NCBI RefSeq assembly: GCF_001855565.1
Contig: NZ_MKCR01000026.1
Span: 62,001 to 126,000 of the forward strand
DNA from: Chromobacterium amazonense
GTDB taxonomy: Bacteria > Pseudomonadota > Gammaproteobacteria > Burkholderiales > Chromobacteriaceae
Direction: 5' to 3'
Length of the DNA stretch: 64,000 bases
In this document: in pieces, positions 35,559 through 44,683 of the stretch
Layout of the letters: every line of letters begins with the position of its first letter
Position numbering within the stretch: position 1 is the stretch's first letter
Made by a program: the position numbers and the translations under genes
The notes under the pieces: generated by a model
Database searches by the model: none
Told to the model about the DNA's origin: nothing
The model's input: the letters and a program-made list of their open reading frames with translations, nothing else

Positions 35559-35985
35559 AATCTATTAATTCCCTCGGCGAAATAATAACTTCCCCTCTTG
35601 ATTTTATCAGTCTAACTAATTTTTTTGCTTGATCATATGGGATTAGGAAGTTGGTTGCCTGAGGGGCACGGAAAATTAGAAGTGATGATAAACTAGAATC
35701 AGCTTGAATTGATTTGGAAAAAATTGGTTTTTTAAAAGCCACTTTGTATGTCACATCTACACCATGGCTTTCCCAACCTTCTTTCACATATGGCTGACTT
35801 GAAATGACACCCCAGCCATATATTCCTCGTAGACGTTCGTCTCCAGACATCCAGAACAAGACCAAATCACCAAGCTTCATCTCTGACCGATATCTTGTTG
35901 CGTGCCAAGTAGCGATTGTGTCAGGAATGATTTTATCCCGGAGATCATATCGGTCTGGCCTACTTTGGAAGACAAAGGTACTCAT
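35551..35985 (-). CDS. EVE-domain (PUA-like) protein
   Basis: This 144-residue single-domain protein has the EVE pattern: N-terminal TFVFQSRPDRYDL, central TWHATRYRSEMKLGDLVLFWMSGDERLRGIYGWGVI, and a closing ILIFRAPQATNFLIP-like strand region. EVE domains are PUA-like folds proposed to bind modified nucleobases in DNA or RNA, and often adjoin restriction or other defence genes. It is the first gene of the AT-rich minus-strand cluster and overlaps the two-helix gene by 8 bp. Target base unknown. Confidence 0.8.
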   Translation of the reverse strand: MSTFVFQSRPDRYDLRDKIIPDTIATWHATRYRSEMKLGDLVLFWMSGDERLRGIYGWGVISSQPYVKEGWESHGVDVTYKVAFKKPIFSKSIQADSSLSSLLIFRAPQATNFLIPYDQAKKLVRLIKSRGEVIISPRELIDYE

Positions 35986-36156
35986 TACGATTCTTTGATT
36001 GAAATTTATATGACGTTTATATCATAGAGGGTGGGTGATGTACAGCTTGAGCGTGTTTTGATAATGCTTAGAAATACAATAAATAGTAATTTTTTAAATA
36101 CTATTAAATTCGATAGTTAATTTTTATAAATACTGATGTGAATTATATTGGGAATG
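35986..36156. promoter_or_regulatory. AT-rich leader of the EVE gene cluster
   Basis: Very AT-rich sequence with an inverted repeat AATAGTA / TACTATT (36082-36088 and 36099-36105). It is the only sizeable upstream region for the EVE cluster and presumably holds its promoter. Confidence 0.4.
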
Positions 36157-36189
36157 AAAAAGCCGCCCACCTCGCAGTGAGCGGCTTTC
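36157..36189 (-). terminator. Rho-independent terminator of lysS
   Basis: On the minus strand AAAGCCGC / GCGGCTTT forms a stem followed by TTTTTC, about 28 nt after the lysS stop. Confidence 0.8.
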
Positions 36190-36216
36190 TCATCAGCCCA
36201 GTGTCTGGACTAAATC

Positions 36217-37725
36217 TTACTCCGGACGCATATGCGGGAACAAGATCACATCCCGAATAGAAGGCGCATCCGTCAACAACATCACCAAACGGTCGATGCC
36301 GATGCCGCAACCGCCGGTCGGCGGCAGGCCGTATTCCATCGCGCGGATGTAGTCGGCGTCGTAGTGCATCGCCTCATCATCGCCGGCGTCCTTCTGGGCC
36401 ACTTGCGCCTGGAAGCGCGCGGCCTGGTCTTCCGGATCGTTCAACTCCGAGTAGCCGTTGGCGTGCTCGCGGCCGACGATGAACAGCTCGAAACGCTCGG
36501 TCAGGCCCGGCTGGGTGTCGGAGCCGCGCGCCAGCGGGGACACTTCCACCGGGTAGTCGATGATGAAGGTCGGGTTCCACAGCAGCGACTCGGCGCATTC
36601 CTCGAACAGCGCCAGCTGCAGGCTGCCCAGACCTGGGGCCGGGGGCAGTTTGCCGCCCAGGCGCTTGATCTCGCTGGCCACCCAGGCGGCGTTGGACAGC
36701 TGGGCGTCGGTGTATTGCGGGTTGTAGTGCTTGATCGCGCCCACGATGGTGAAGCGGTCAAACGGCTTGCCCAGGTCCACTTCCTTGCCTTGGTAGGTGA
36801 CGGTGGTGGAGCCGCAGGATACCAGCGCGCACTCGCGGATGATGGTTTCGGTCATGTCCATCATGCGCTGGTAGTCGCTGTACGCTTCGTAGAACTCGAT
36901 CATGGTGAACTCGGGGTTGTGGCGCGTGCTCATCCCCTCGTTGCGGAAGTTGCGGTTGATCTCGAACACGCGTTCCAGGCCGCCCACCACCAGGCGCTTC
37001 AGGTACAGCTCAGGGGCGATGCGCAGGTACAGCGGCATGTCCAGGGCGTTGTGGTGGGTGACGAAGGGCTTGGCCGACGCGCCGCCCGGAATCGGGTGCA
37101 TCATCGGGGTTTCCACTTCCAGGTAGCCTTCGCCCACCATCACGTCGCGCACTTTCTGGATGATCTTGGAGCGCTTGATGAAGGTTTCGCGGCTTTCCTC
37201 GCTCATGATCAGGTCGGCGTAGCGCTGGCGGTACTTTTGTTCCTGATCGGTCATGCCGTGGAATTTTTCCGGCAGCGGACGGATGTTCTTGGACAGCAGG
37301 CGCACTTCCGTGGCTTGCACGGTCAGTTCGCCGGTCTTGGTTTTGAACAGCACGCCCTTGACGGCGATGATGTCGCCCATGTCCCAGCGCTTGAAGTCGG
37401 CGTAGACGTCTTCGCCCACGTTGTCGCGGGAGATGAAGGCCTGGATGCGGCCACTGACGTCTTGGATGGTGGCGAAGCTGGCTTTGCCCATCACACGTTT
37501 AAGCATCATGCGGCCGGCGACGGCGACTTCGATTTTTTCGGCTTCCAGCGCTTCGGCTTCTTTAGCGGCGTGGTCGTCCTGCAGCGGTTTGGCAAAGTGG
37601 CTGCGTTTGAAGTCGTTGGGGTAGGCGATGCCTTTTTCGCGGATCGCCTTCAGTTTCAGGCGGCGTTCCGCCATGATCTGGTTTTCGTCTTGGCTTTGCG
37701 CCTGTGCTTGTTCGTGATCAGACAT
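36217..37725 (-). CDS. lysS: Lysyl-tRNA synthetase, class II
   Basis: LysS charges tRNA-Lys. The 502-residue protein has the N-terminal OB-fold anticodon-binding domain (about residues 60-170; [21 protein letters not shown]) and a class II catalytic core, with motif 2 ([25 protein letters not shown] near 265-290) and motif 3 ([20 protein letters not shown] near 470-490). Length equals the usual 500-505. A GGAGTC site precedes the ATG. It lies downstream of prfB in the same direction, an arrangement also seen in E. coli, but a terminator between them suggests separate transcripts here. Confidence 0.98.
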   Translation of the reverse strand: MSDHEQAQAQSQDENQIMAERRLKLKAIREKGIAYPNDFKRSHFAKPLQDDHAAKEAEALEAEKIEVAVAGRMMLKRVMGKASFATIQDVSGRIQAFISRDNVGEDVYADFKRWDMGDIIAVKGVLFKTKTGELTVQATEVRLLSKNIRPLPEKFHGMTDQEQKYRQRYADLIMSEESRETFIKRSKIIQKVRDVMVGEGYLEVETPMMHPIPGGASAKPFVTHHNALDMPLYLRIAPELYLKRLVVGGLERVFEINRNFRNEGMSTRHNPEFTMIEFYEAYSDYQRMMDMTETIIRECALVSCGSTTVTYQGKEVDLGKPFDRFTIVGAIKHYNPQYTDAQLSNAAWVASEIKRLGGKLPPAPGLGSLQLALFEECAESLLWNPTFIIDYPVEVSPLARGSDTQPGLTERFELFIVGREHANGYSELNDPEDQAARFQAQVAQKDAGDDEAMHYDADYIRAMEYGLPPTGGCGIGIDRLVMLLTDAPSIRDVILFPHMRPE

Positions 37726-37780
37726 GATGACTCCGTGCCGGGTTGGGGTCCTTCGGCAAAATACACTTTATAAAAAACGG

Positions 37781-37805
37781 CAAAAACCGGCCGCATGCGG
37801 CCGGT
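37781..37805 (-). terminator. Terminator of prfB
   Basis: A perfect palindrome ACCGGCCGCATGCGGCCGGT (37786-37805) reads on the minus strand into TTTTTG, just past the prfB stop. Confidence 0.85.
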
Positions 37806-37814
37806 CTATGGCGA

Positions 37815-38922
37815 TTACACGCCCTGTTTCAGGCTGGCTTCGATGAAGCCGTCCAGGTCGCCATCCATGACGCCCTTGATGTTGCCCACTTCATAACTGG
37901 TGCGCAAATCCTTGATGCGGGACTGGTCGAACACGTAGGAGCGGATCTGGTGGCCCCAGCCCACGTCGGTTTTGGTGTCTTCCAGCGCCTGCTTGGCTTC
38001 GTTGCGCTTTTTCAGTTCCAGCTCGTACAGCTTGGCGCGCAGCATCTGCCAGGCTTCGTCGCGGTTGCGGTGCTGGGAACGGTCGTTCTGGCACTGCACG
38101 ACGATGCCGGTGGGAACGTGGGTCAGACGCACGGCCGAGTCGGTTTTGTTGATGTGCTGGCCGCCGGCGCCGGAGGCGCGGTAGGTGTCGGTGCGCACGT
38201 CCGCCGGGTTGATGTCGATCTCGAAGCTGTCGTCCACTTCCGGGTAGACGAAGACGGACGAGAACGAGGTGTGGCGGCGGGCGTTGGAGTCGAACGGCGA
38301 CACGCGCACCAGGCGGTGCACGCCCACTTCGGTGCGCAGCAGGCCAAAGGCGTATTCGCCTTCGATCTTCAGCGTGGCGCTGGTGATGCCGGCCACTTCG
38401 CCTTCGGACACTTCCAGCACGTCCACCTTGAAGCCCTTGCGTTCGGCGTAGCGGGTGTACATGCGCAGCAGCATGCCGGCCCAGTCCTGGGCTTCGGTGC
38501 CGCCGGCGCCGGCCTGGATGTCGATGAAGCAGTTGGCCGGGTCCATCGGGTCGTGGAACATGCGGCGGAACTCCATCTTCGCCACTTTTTCCTCCACGCC
38601 TACCAGATCTTCCTGCACGGCGAGGATGGTGTCGTCGTCTTCCTCGCTCTTGCCCATTTCAAACAGTTCGCGGCTGTCCGCGATGGTGGCGTTGATGCTG
38701 TCCAGCACCAGCACCACGTCTTCCAGCTGCTTGCGTTCGCGGCCCAGATCCTGCGCCTTTTTCGGGTCGTTCCAGATATCCGGGTCTTCGGTCAGGCGGC
38801 TGACTTCTTCCAGACGGTCTTTTTTACCGTCGTAGTCAAAGATACCCCCGAATATCGGCGGCGCGGGCGGCCAGGTCTTCGATTTTGGCCGCAATTTGGT
38901 TCAAAACTTCAACTTCAATCAT
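37815..38922 (-). CDS. prfB: Peptide chain release factor 2 with programmed +1 frameshift
   Basis: RF2 recognises UAA and UGA. The zero frame starts at the ATG at 38922 ([16 protein letters not shown]) and meets an in-frame TGA at codon 29 (38838-38836). The site is CTT-TGA-C preceded by GGGGGTAT, the classic prfB autoregulatory +1 slip; after the slip, translation resumes GACTACGAC. The total is 368 residues, close to the E. coli protein (365). The long main frame (to 37815) contains the codon-reading SPF tripeptide (RVSPFDSN) and the catalytic GGQ (GAGGQHINK). When RF2 is scarce, slow termination at TGA favours slippage, so the level self-regulates. Confidence 0.96.
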
Positions 38923-38986
38923 GCTTTCGCTCCAAATGGCAGTCTGTATTAGTAAATTCAAATGTGAATTTCTGGTTTGACCAAAG

Positions 38987-39013
38987 ACAAAAAGCGCACC
39001 GAGTGGTGCGCTT
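38987..39013 (-). terminator. Terminator of mdh
   Basis: The stem AAGCGCACC / GGTGCGCTT with a 4-nt loop reads on the minus strand into TTTTTGTC, about 20 nt after the mdh stop. Confidence 0.85.
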
Positions 39014-39033
39014 CTCTTCAGTCAGGCCGGGAA

Positions 39034-40014
39034 TTAGCCAAACAGGTGAGCGATGGCTGCGCGCTCTTCTTCCAGTTCGGCCAGGGTCAGGTCCATCCGC
39101 TCGCGGCTGAACGCGTCGATTTCCAAGCCTTCAACACGTTTGTATTCGCCATTTTCGCATACTACCGGCACGCCGTACATCACGCCTTCCGGAATGCCGT
39201 AGGAGCCGTCGGACGGCACGCCCATGGTCACCCACTTGCCATTGCTGCCCAGCACCCAGTCGTGGATGTGGTCGATGGCGGCGTTGGCGGCGGAGGCGGC
39301 GGAGGACAGGCCGCGCGCTTCGATGATGGCGGCGCCGCGCTTGCCCACGGTGGGCAGGAATACGTCGCGGTTCCAGGCTTCGTCATTGATCATGGCCTTG
39401 ACCGATTGGCCATCGATGGTGGCGAAGCGGTAGTCGGCGTACATGGTGGGGGAGTGGTTGCCCCACACGGCCAGCTTTTCAATCGACGATACCGGCTTGC
39501 CGGTCTTGGCGGAGATCTGCGACAGCGCGCGATTGTGGTCAAGACGCAACATGGCGGTAAAGTTTTTCGGGTCCAGGTCCGGCGCGGACTTCATGGCGAT
39601 CCAGGCATTGGTGTTGGCCGGGTTGCCCACCACCAGCACCTTGACGTCGCGGGCGGCGTGGTCGTTCAGCGCCTTGCCCTGCACGGTGAAGATGGCGCCG
39701 TTGGCTTCCAGCAGGTCCTTGCGCTCCATGCCCTTGCTGCGCGGGCGGGCGCCCACCAGCAGCGCGACCTTGACATCCTTGAAGGCCACGTTCGGGTCGT
39801 CGGTGGCGACCATGCCGGCCAACAGCGGGAAGGCACAGTCTTCCAGCTCCATCATCACGCCCTTCAGCGCGGTTTGGGCCTGCGGCAGGTCCAGCAGGTG
39901 CAGAATGACCGGTTGATCCTTGCCCAGCATCTCGCCACTGGCAATGCGGAACAGCAGGCTGTAGCCGATCTGGCCGGCAGCGCCGGTAACGGCAACGCGA
40001 ACGGGGGCTTTCAT
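39034..40014 (-). CDS. mdh: Malate dehydrogenase
   Basis: Mdh interconverts malate and oxaloacetate with NAD in the TCA cycle. The 326-residue protein is of the group resembling cytosolic/chloroplast MDH: nucleotide-binding [21 protein letters not shown], Asp-containing [25 protein letters not shown], substrate Arg in [15 protein letters not shown], and the catalytic His in [19 protein letters not shown] precedes the start. It is transcribed divergently from the gntR-sdh side, sharing a region that contains an 18-bp palindrome, so co-regulation is plausible. Confidence 0.97.
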   Translation of the reverse strand: MKAPVRVAVTGAAGQIGYSLLFRIASGEMLGKDQPVILHLLDLPQAQTALKGVMMELEDCAFPLLAGMVATDDPNVAFKDVKVALLVGARPRSKGMERKDLLEANGAIFTVQGKALNDHAARDVKVLVVGNPANTNAWIAMKSAPDLDPKNFTAMLRLDHNRALSQISAKTGKPVSSIEKLAVWGNHSPTMYADYRFATIDGQSVKAMINDEAWNRDVFLPTVGKRGAAIIEARGLSSAASAANAAIDHIHDWVLGSNGKWVTMGVPSDGSYGIPEGVMYGVPVVCENGEYKRVEGLEIDAFSRERMDLTLAELEEERAAIAHLFG

Positions 40015-40155
40015 TGGCGGACTCTCCTTTGACGTATCCGATAATGAGCTGCAGATGTTGCTCTGCAGTATAGATGTGGCCAGAGTGTATCACGGCTGTT
40101 TATCGATTTGGACTAATCAGACAAGAATATGGCGTCAAACAGTCGTTTGAGTCTT

Positions 40156-40173
40156 ATGTCTTATATAAGACAT
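40156..40173. promoter_or_regulatory. Perfect 18-bp palindrome, candidate GntR operator
   Basis: ATGTCTTATATAAGACAT is a perfect palindrome 39 nt upstream of the GntR gene and in the mdh/gntR divergent region. Its size and AT-rich core fit a GntR/HutC-family operator, which makes autoregulation likely. Confidence 0.7.
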
Positions 40174-40212
40174 GCCTTTACGCTTGATTTGTTTGGTGTT
40201 AAAACACAGACC

Positions 40213-40950
40213 ATGACAGTCAATGCGCTGAAAAGACAGCCGCTTTATGCCCAGGTCAAGCAGCTGCTGCAGCAGCGGATAGGCGCCGGGGAGTGGCAGA
40301 CGCACGATGCGCTGCCCAGCGAATGGGAGCTGGCCGACGAGCTGGGGGCCAGCCAGGGCACGGTAAGAAAGGCATTGTCTGAGCTGGTGGACGCCGGTTT
40401 GCTGTATCGCCTGCAGGGGAGGGGCACCTATGTGGCGCCGGTGCCGGGCGACTGGGGCGATGACGCCAGGCTGGTGACGCCGGGCTTGTTCACGGAGCAG
40501 CCGGACGAACTGGCGCGGGAGTTTCTGGGGCTGTCGCGGCTGAATGCCAGCGAGGATGTCGCGGAGGCCTTGCAGTTGCGCCGTTTGGCGCCTTTATTGA
40601 GGATTCGTCAGCTGTGGCGTCGCCATGGCTCGCCGGTGGCGCTGGACGATGTGCTGCTGCCGGCGGAAGCGTTTGAAGGCATGGACGCGCGCTGGCTGCG
40701 CGGTTCGGCCGGCCTGTACGGCACTTTGCAGCAGCGCTTCGGCGTGCGCATGAAGATTGTCAGCGAGCAGTTTCGCGCGGAAATGCTGCCGCGCGAGGAG
40801 GCCAGCCTGCTCGGCGTGACCGGCATGGTGGCCGACGTGCCGGCGCTGTGCCTGCTGCGCCTGTCGGCGGACATGGACGGCCGGCCGCTGGAGTGGCGGC
40901 AGCGTTACTGCCTGACGCACCAGCTGGCTTATACAGTAAAGCACGGCTGA
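40213..40950 (+). CDS. GntR/HutC-family regulator next to TCA genes
   Basis: This 245-residue regulator has a winged-helix DNA-binding domain (about residues 8-75; PLYAQVKQLLQQRIGAGEW, PSEWELADELGASQGTVRKAL) followed by a UTRA-type effector domain (about 90-240). The ATG at 40213 is chosen because family similarity starts with NALKRQPLYAQV; the frame extends upstream to 40129 through the palindrome. It sits between mdh and sdhC, so it probably controls the TCA cluster, and by the palindrome also itself. The effector is unknown; a TCA intermediate would be logical. Confidence 0.85.
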   Translation: MTVNALKRQPLYAQVKQLLQQRIGAGEWQTHDALPSEWELADELGASQGTVRKALSELVDAGLLYRLQGRGTYVAPVPGDWGDDARLVTPGLFTEQPDELAREFLGLSRLNASEDVAEALQLRRLAPLLRIRQLWRRHGSPVALDDVLLPAEAFEGMDARWLRGSAGLYGTLQQRFGVRMKIVSEQFRAEMLPREEASLLGVTGMVADVPALCLLRLSADMDGRPLEWRQRYCLTHQLAYTVKHG

Positions 40951-41171
40951 GGCGCCGGCTTTTTGATTTGGATTAAACGGCGAGCGGCCAGCGGGCCAGG
41001 CCGACATTTGTTAGAATCCCCCGCGCATATCGCAAACGCATGGTTTGCGGCATGCCTGGTAAGGGCAGGCATCGGGCCAGAGATAAAGGTTCGAGTCTGC
41101 CTGGCGGCGCGTCCGGGTGGGCGCGGCGTTTGATAACCCACTTGGTCACAAAAACATCCAAGGAAAGCCTT

Positions 41172-41549
41172 ATGCAGAAGCAAAGACCGAAGCATCTGGA
41201 CTTGGCCAGGATCAGACTGCCCGTGCCGGGCTTCGTCTCCATCCTGCACCGGGTCAGTGGTGTGGCGTTGTTCTTTTCCCTCCCGCTGTTGATCTATCTG
41301 CTGCACGGTTCGCTCAGCTCCGCCGAGTCGTTCGAAACTTACCGCGCCGTAGTTTCCCACCCGCTGATGAAACTGGTATTGCTGGGCCTGATCTGGGCGT
41401 ACATGCACCACTTCTGCGCCGGCATCCGTTTTCTGTTCCTTGACGTTCACAAGGGTCTCGAGCTGGAGACCGCCCGCGCCACCGCGAAAACCGTGCTGGC
41501 CGTCAGCCTGTTGCTGACCTTGGTTCTGGGAGGCATCGCTCTATGGTAA
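41172..41549 (+). CDS. sdhC: Succinate dehydrogenase cytochrome b556 subunit SdhC
   Basis: SdhC is one of two membrane anchors of complex II. The 125-residue protein has three membrane helices and the family signature LDLARIRLPVPGFVSILHRVSGVALF, with Ser and His near the quinone site, and the heme-ligand-type His in YMHHFCAGIRFLFLD. The ATG at 41172 (MQKQRPKHLDL) has AAGGAAAG; an upstream frame from 41040 is not family-like. It overlaps sdhD by 7 bp. First gene of sdhCDABE. Confidence 0.95.
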   Translation: MQKQRPKHLDLARIRLPVPGFVSILHRVSGVALFFSLPLLIYLLHGSLSSAESFETYRAVVSHPLMKLVLLGLIWAYMHHFCAGIRFLFLDVHKGLELETARATAKTVLAVSLLLTLVLGGIALW

Positions 41550-41887
41550 ACCGCATTGTTGTCGGCGCCGGCTATGGCCTGCGCGATTGGGTGATGCAGC
41601 GCGTCACCGCCGTGATCATGGTGGTCTACACCGTGGCGATGGCCTTGTTCCTGTTGTCGCTGCCGTCCGGTTTTGACAGCTGGAAAGAGTTGTTCAGCCA
41701 CACCTGGGTGCAATTGTTCACCCAGGTTTCGCTGCTGGCGCTGTTCCTGCACGTATGGGTAGGCATCCGCGACGTATGGATGGACTACGTGAAGCCGGTG
41801 GGCATCCGCCTGGCGCTGCACGTGTTCACCATCGTCTGGCTGGTTTCCTGTTTCATCTATTCCGTTAAAGTGGTTTGGGGGCTGTAA
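41543..41887 (+). CDS. sdhD: Succinate dehydrogenase hydrophobic anchor SdhD
   Basis: SdhD is the second complex II anchor. This 114-residue protein has three membrane helices: YGLRDWVMQRVTAVIMVVYTV, then LFTQVSLLALFLHVWVGIRDVWMDYVKP with the conserved His and the Arg/Asp/Tyr segment near the heme and ubiquinone sites, and a last helix IVWLVSCFIYSV. It overlaps sdhC by 7 bp and its TAA shares a base with the sdhA start (TAATG), so the three are translationally coupled. Confidence 0.95.
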   Translation: MVNRIVVGAGYGLRDWVMQRVTAVIMVVYTVAMALFLLSLPSGFDSWKELFSHTWVQLFTQVSLLALFLHVWVGIRDVWMDYVKPVGIRLALHVFTIVWLVSCFIYSVKVVWGL

Positions 41888-43662
41888 TGGGTATCGCCAT
41901 TCGTCATTTTGATGCGGTTGTCGTGGGCGCCGGCGGCGCCGGCATGCGCGCCGCGCTGCAACTATCGGAAGCCGGCCTGAAGACCGCCGTGCTGTCCAAG
42001 GTATTCCCGACCCGCTCCCACACCGTGGCCGCACAGGGCGGCGTATCCGCTTCGCTCGGCAACTCCGAGCCGGACAACTGGCACTGGCATATGTACGACA
42101 CCGTGAAGGGTTCGGACTGGCTGGGCGACCAGGACGCCATCGAATTCATGTGCCGCGAAGCGCCGAAGGTGGTGGTGGAGCTGGAACACTTCGGCATGCC
42201 GTTCGACCGCAACCCGGACGGCACCATCTACCAGCGTCCGTTCGGCGGCCACATGTCGGAATTCGGCGAAGGCAAGCCGGTCCGCCGCGCCTGCGCCGCC
42301 GCCGACCGCACCGGCCACGCGATGCTGCACGCGCTGTACCAGCGCAATGTGCGCGCCAACACCCACTTCTTCGTGGAGTGGATGGCGCTGGACCTGATCC
42401 GCGACGCCGAAGGCCGCGTGCAGGGCGTGGTGGCCATGGAAATGGAGACGTCTGAAATCGTCGTGTTCCAGGCCAAGGCCACCCTGTTCGCCACCGGCGG
42501 CGCCGGCCGCATCTTCGCCTCGTCCACCAACGCCTTCATCAATACCGGCGACGGCCTGGGCATGGCCGCCCGCGCCGGCATCCCGCTGGAAGACATGGAG
42601 TTCTGGCAGTTCCACCCGACCGGCGTGGCCGGCGCGGGCGTGCTGATCACCGAAGGCGTGCGCGGCGAAGGCGGCATTCTGCGCAACAGCTCCGGCGAGC
42701 GCTTCATGGAGCGTTACGCCCCGAACGCCAAGGACCTGGCCTCCCGCGACGTGGTGTCGCGCGCCATGGTGTCCGAGATCAACGAAGGCCGCGGCTGCGG
42801 CCCGAACAAGGATCACGTGCTGCTGGACATCACCCACCTCGACCCCGAGGTGATCATGTCCAAGCTGCCGGGCATCCGCGAAATCTCCATCAAGTTCGCC
42901 GGCGTGGATCCGATCAAGGCTCCGATCCCGGTGGTGCCGACCTGCCACTACCAGATGGGCGGCATCCCCACCAACTACCACGGCGAAGTGGTGATCCAGG
43001 GCCGGCCGGTGCACGGCTTCTATGCCGCCGGCGAAGTGGCCTGCGCGTCGGTGCACGGCGCCAACCGCCTGGGCACCAACTCGCTGCTGGACTTGCTGGT
43101 ATTCGGCAAGAGCTCGGCCAACTCGATGATCGACTTCATCAAGAAGCAGCCGGAAGACCTGCCGGAACTGGCGATGGCCGACGTGGAGCGCTCCGTCGCC
43201 CGCGTGGCGCGTCTGGACGGTCAAACCAACGGCGTGCAGGTGCATGAGGCGCGCGCCGAGATGCAACGCGTGATGCAGGCGCACTGCGGCGTGTTCCGCT
43301 TCAAGGACATGCTGGCCGAAGGCGTGGACAAGATTCTGGAAGTGGAAAAGATGGTGGCGAAAACCGAGATCGGCGACAAGTCGAAGGTATTCAACACCGC
43401 CCGCATCGAGGCGCTGGAGCTGGAAAACCTGATCGAAGTGGCCAAGGCCACCATGATCAGCGCCAATGCCCGCACCGAGAGCCGCGGCGCCCACGTGCGC
43501 GACGACGCGCCGGACACCCCGGACACCCCGAACGGCCGCGACGACAAGAACTGGCTGAAGCACACCCTGTGGTTCCGCGACGGCAACCGCCTGGAATACA
43601 AGCCGGTGAACCTGCAGCCGCTGACTGTCGAAACGATCAAGTTGAAGGCCCGCTCCTACTAA
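41887..43662 (+). CDS. sdhA: Succinate dehydrogenase flavoprotein SdhA
   Basis: SdhA oxidises succinate to fumarate. The 591-residue protein has the FAD-binding VVGAGGAGMRAALQLSEAGL and the covalent-FAD His in RSHTVAAQGGV. It also has the substrate-site segment FHPTGVAGAGVLITEGVRGEGG, and the catalytic Arg region near residue 285 (ASRDVVSRAM). The start is the ATG at 41887, immediately coupled to the sdhD stop; in-frame codons upstream lie inside sdhD. The FAD is attached with help from SdhE, encoded two genes downstream. Confidence 0.98.
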   Translation: MGIAIRHFDAVVVGAGGAGMRAALQLSEAGLKTAVLSKVFPTRSHTVAAQGGVSASLGNSEPDNWHWHMYDTVKGSDWLGDQDAIEFMCREAPKVVVELEHFGMPFDRNPDGTIYQRPFGGHMSEFGEGKPVRRACAAADRTGHAMLHALYQRNVRANTHFFVEWMALDLIRDAEGRVQGVVAMEMETSEIVVFQAKATLFATGGAGRIFASSTNAFINTGDGLGMAARAGIPLEDMEFWQFHPTGVAGAGVLITEGVRGEGGILRNSSGERFMERYAPNAKDLASRDVVSRAMVSEINEGRGCGPNKDHVLLDITHLDPEVIMSKLPGIREISIKFAGVDPIKAPIPVVPTCHYQMGGIPTNYHGEVVIQGRPVHGFYAAGEVACASVHGANRLGTNSLLDLLVFGKSSANSMIDFIKKQPEDLPELAMADVERSVARVARLDGQTNGVQVHEARAEMQRVMQAHCGVFRFKDMLAEGVDKILEVEKMVAKTEIGDKSKVFNTARIEALELENLIEVAKATMISANARTESRGAHVRDDAPDTPDTPNGRDDKNWLKHTLWFRDGNRLEYKPVNLQPLTVETIKLKARSY

Positions 43663-43675
43663 GGGTTGAACAGAG

Positions 43676-44386
43676 ATGACTACCGAAACCGTCAAATTCA
43701 GCATCTACCGCTACGACCCGGACAAGGATGCCAAGCCGTACATGCAGGAAATCAGCATCGAGATGGACGCCACCGAGCACAAGCTCCTGGACGCCCTGGT
43801 CAAGCTGAAGACCAAGGACGACACGCTGTCCTTCCGCCGCTCCTGTCGCGAAGGCGTCTGCGGCTCCGACGCCATGAACATCAACGGCAAGAACGGCCTG
43901 GCCTGCCTGACCGACTTCCGCACGCTGAAGCAGCCGATCGAGCTGCGTCCGCTGCCGGGCCTGCCGGTGGTGCGCGACCTGATCGTGGACATGGCGCAGT
44001 TCTTCAAGCAGTACCACTCGATCAAGCCGTACGTGATCAACGACACGCCGCCGCCGGAACGCGAGCGCCGCCAGTCGCCGGAAGACCGCAAGGAGCTGGA
44101 CGGCCTGTACGAGTGCATTCTGTGCGCGTGCTGCTCCACGTCCTGCCCGTCGTTCTGGTGGAATCCGGACAAGTTCGTCGGCCCGGCCGGCCTGTTGGCG
44201 GCCTACCGCTTCATCGCCGATACCCGCGACGAAGCCACCAACGAGCGTCTGGACAATCTGGAAGACCCGTACCGCCTGTTCCGCTGCCACACCATCATGA
44301 ATTGTGTCGACGTCTGCCCGAAGGGTCTGAACCCGACCAAGGCCATCGGCAAGATCAAGGATCTGATGGTTAGGCGCGCGGTATGA
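43676..44386 (+). CDS. sdhB: Succinate dehydrogenase iron-sulfur subunit SdhB
   Basis: SdhB passes electrons from FAD to ubiquinone through three clusters. The 236-residue protein has the [2Fe-2S] Cys set (SCREGVCGSDAMN...GLAC, about residues 57-77), the [4Fe-4S] set CILCACCSTSCP near residue 148, and the [3Fe-4S] set in CHTIMNCVDVCPKG near 205. Length and spacing match the family. It is 13 nt after sdhA and overlaps sdhE by four bases. Confidence 0.98.
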   Translation: MTTETVKFSIYRYDPDKDAKPYMQEISIEMDATEHKLLDALVKLKTKDDTLSFRRSCREGVCGSDAMNINGKNGLACLTDFRTLKQPIELRPLPGLPVVRDLIVDMAQFFKQYHSIKPYVINDTPPPERERRQSPEDRKELDGLYECILCACCSTSCPSFWWNPDKFVGPAGLLAAYRFIADTRDEATNERLDNLEDPYRLFRCHTIMNCVDVCPKGLNPTKAIGKIKDLMVRRAV

Positions 44387-44631
44387 CCGGATACGATCCG
44401 ATCGAACTGAAACGGATCCGCTGGCGTTCGCGCCGGGGCCTGCTCGAACTCGACCTGGTGCTGGAGAAATTCTTCGCCGGCCCGTTCGAGCGGCTGTCCC
44501 CGGCCGAGATCGACGCCTACCGGAGCCTGCTTGATCTGCCCGACACGGACTTCCTGGATGTCGTAAACGGCAAGGCCGATCTCGACGATCCGGAACAAAT
44601 GGCCATTGTCGCGATCCTGCGATCGCTGTGA
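44383..44631 (+). CDS. sdhE: FAD assembly factor SdhE
   Basis: SdhE promotes covalent flavinylation of SdhA. This 82-residue helical protein contains the diagnostic RGxxE motif as RGLLELD near residue 17, and the acidic closing segment [16 protein letters not shown]. It overlaps the sdhB stop with ATGA, a coupling common in betaproteobacteria. Former names are YgfY/CptB. Confidence 0.93.
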   Translation: MTGYDPIELKRIRWRSRRGLLELDLVLEKFFAGPFERLSPAEIDAYRSLLDLPDTDFLDVVNGKADLDDPEQMAIVAILRSL

Positions 44632-44683
44632 CGGCCGCCACGACCACACTAACAACAACGAAATAACGACTGGGAGTATTGCT

